DNA from: Fusobacteriaceae bacterium
GTDB taxonomy: Bacteria; Fusobacteriota; Fusobacteriia; Fusobacteriales; Fusobacteriaceae
Direction: 5' to 3'
Assembly: GCA_030625925.1 (NCBI GenBank)
Contig: DAOUPY010000118.1
Location: 1-5,689 of the forward strand
DNA length: 5,689 bases
Shown here: positions 5,569 through 5,689 of the stretch, in pieces
Numbering within the stretch: position 1 is the stretch's first letter
How the letters are laid out: every line of letters starts with the position of its first letter
Position numbers and translations under genes: made by a program
The notes under the pieces: generated by a model
The model's input: only the letters and a program-made list of their open reading frames with translations
What the model was told of the DNA's origin: nothing
Databases searched by the model: none

Positions 5569-5689
5569 ATGAAGTATAACTTTAATGAGGAAATTGATAG
5601 AAAAAATAATCATTCTGCTAAATGGTCGGAAATGAAAAAAATTATGGAAGCGATGATCTGTGGCCTATGTGGATAGCTGATATGGACAT
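5569..5689 (+). pseudogene. PatB/MalY-type PLP C-S lyase (cystathionine beta-lyase-like), 5' end, frame broken at an A7 run
   Basis: The ATG at 5569, after AGAGGA, opens a frame reading MKYNFNEEIDRKNNHSAKW, the usual N-terminus of the PatB/MalY family. These are PLP enzymes that split C-S bonds in cystathionine or cysteine to give pyruvate, ammonia and a thiol or H2S. After Lys24 the frame becomes IMEAMICGLCG and stops at TAG (5674-5676). One frame over, bases 5652-5689 read DDLWPMWIADMD, which matches the family block LPMWVADMDF. Adding one A to the A7 run at 5635-5641 joins the two as EMKKNYGSDDLWPMWIADMD, as expected of an intact member. So exactly one base appears to be missing. It may be a sequencing error, a true mutation, or a slippage-rescued or switching run. 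The rest of the gene lies outside the window. It is divergent from the MocR gene and has a strong promoter. Family confidence is good despite the short piece; whether it is functional is open. Confidence 0.8.

Noticed and set aside
5635..5641. Programmed -1 ribosomal frameshifting at the A7 run.
   Set aside because: The direction is right, but the zero-frame codons are AAA AAA ATT, so the classic A-AAA-AAG site is absent. The window ends too soon to look for a stimulating structure. Loss of one base or polymerase slippage is simpler.

Overview
The window is AT-rich DNA from a low-GC, probably anaerobic bacterium. The hybrid-cluster protein, the mix of genes and the codon use fit Fusobacteriota or a related low-GC anaerobe. 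This is an inference from sequence character, since no rRNA or other taxonomic marker is present.

Layout: (1) Positions 2-589 (+) hold the 3' end of hcp, the hybrid-cluster protein (hydroxylamine reductase). (2) Positions 590-681 hold a partial copy of a palindromic interspersed repeat and a strong two-way terminator between hcp and the convergent gene. (3) Positions 682-3860 (-) hold four genes read leftwards: yaaA (peroxide-stress protein), a 96-residue GNAT-like mini-protein, a 177-residue exported protein of unknown function, and an M32 carboxypeptidase. The middle two overlap as TAATG and are almost certainly translationally coupled. A second, fuller copy of the repeat lies between the exported protein and the peptidase. 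(4) Positions 3945-5375 (-) hold a MocR-type regulator, a GntR winged helix fused to a PLP aminotransferase fold. (5) Positions 5376-5568 are a divergent regulatory region. It has a near-consensus sigma-70 promoter pointing right, AAAGTG-type direct and inverted repeats around it, and a GGTATAACA direct repeat in the leader. (6) From 5569 (+) begins a PatB/MalY-type PLP C-S lyase. Its frame breaks at an A7 run after about 24 codons and resumes in the next frame up to the window edge.

How the parts may fit together: the MocR regulator sits back to back with a C-S lyase gene and probably controls it and itself through the repeats between them (inference from MocR family habits and the sites seen). 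Hcp handles nitrogen-oxide stress and YaaA handles peroxide/iron stress, so the neighbourhood has a loose stress and sulfur-amino-acid flavour. The individual genes are mostly housekeeping or accessory, and they do not form an evident single pathway. The points most worth following are the broken C-S lyase reading frame with its regulatory region, the composite palindromic repeat placed at gene ends, and the coupled GNAT-like/exported pair of unknown function.
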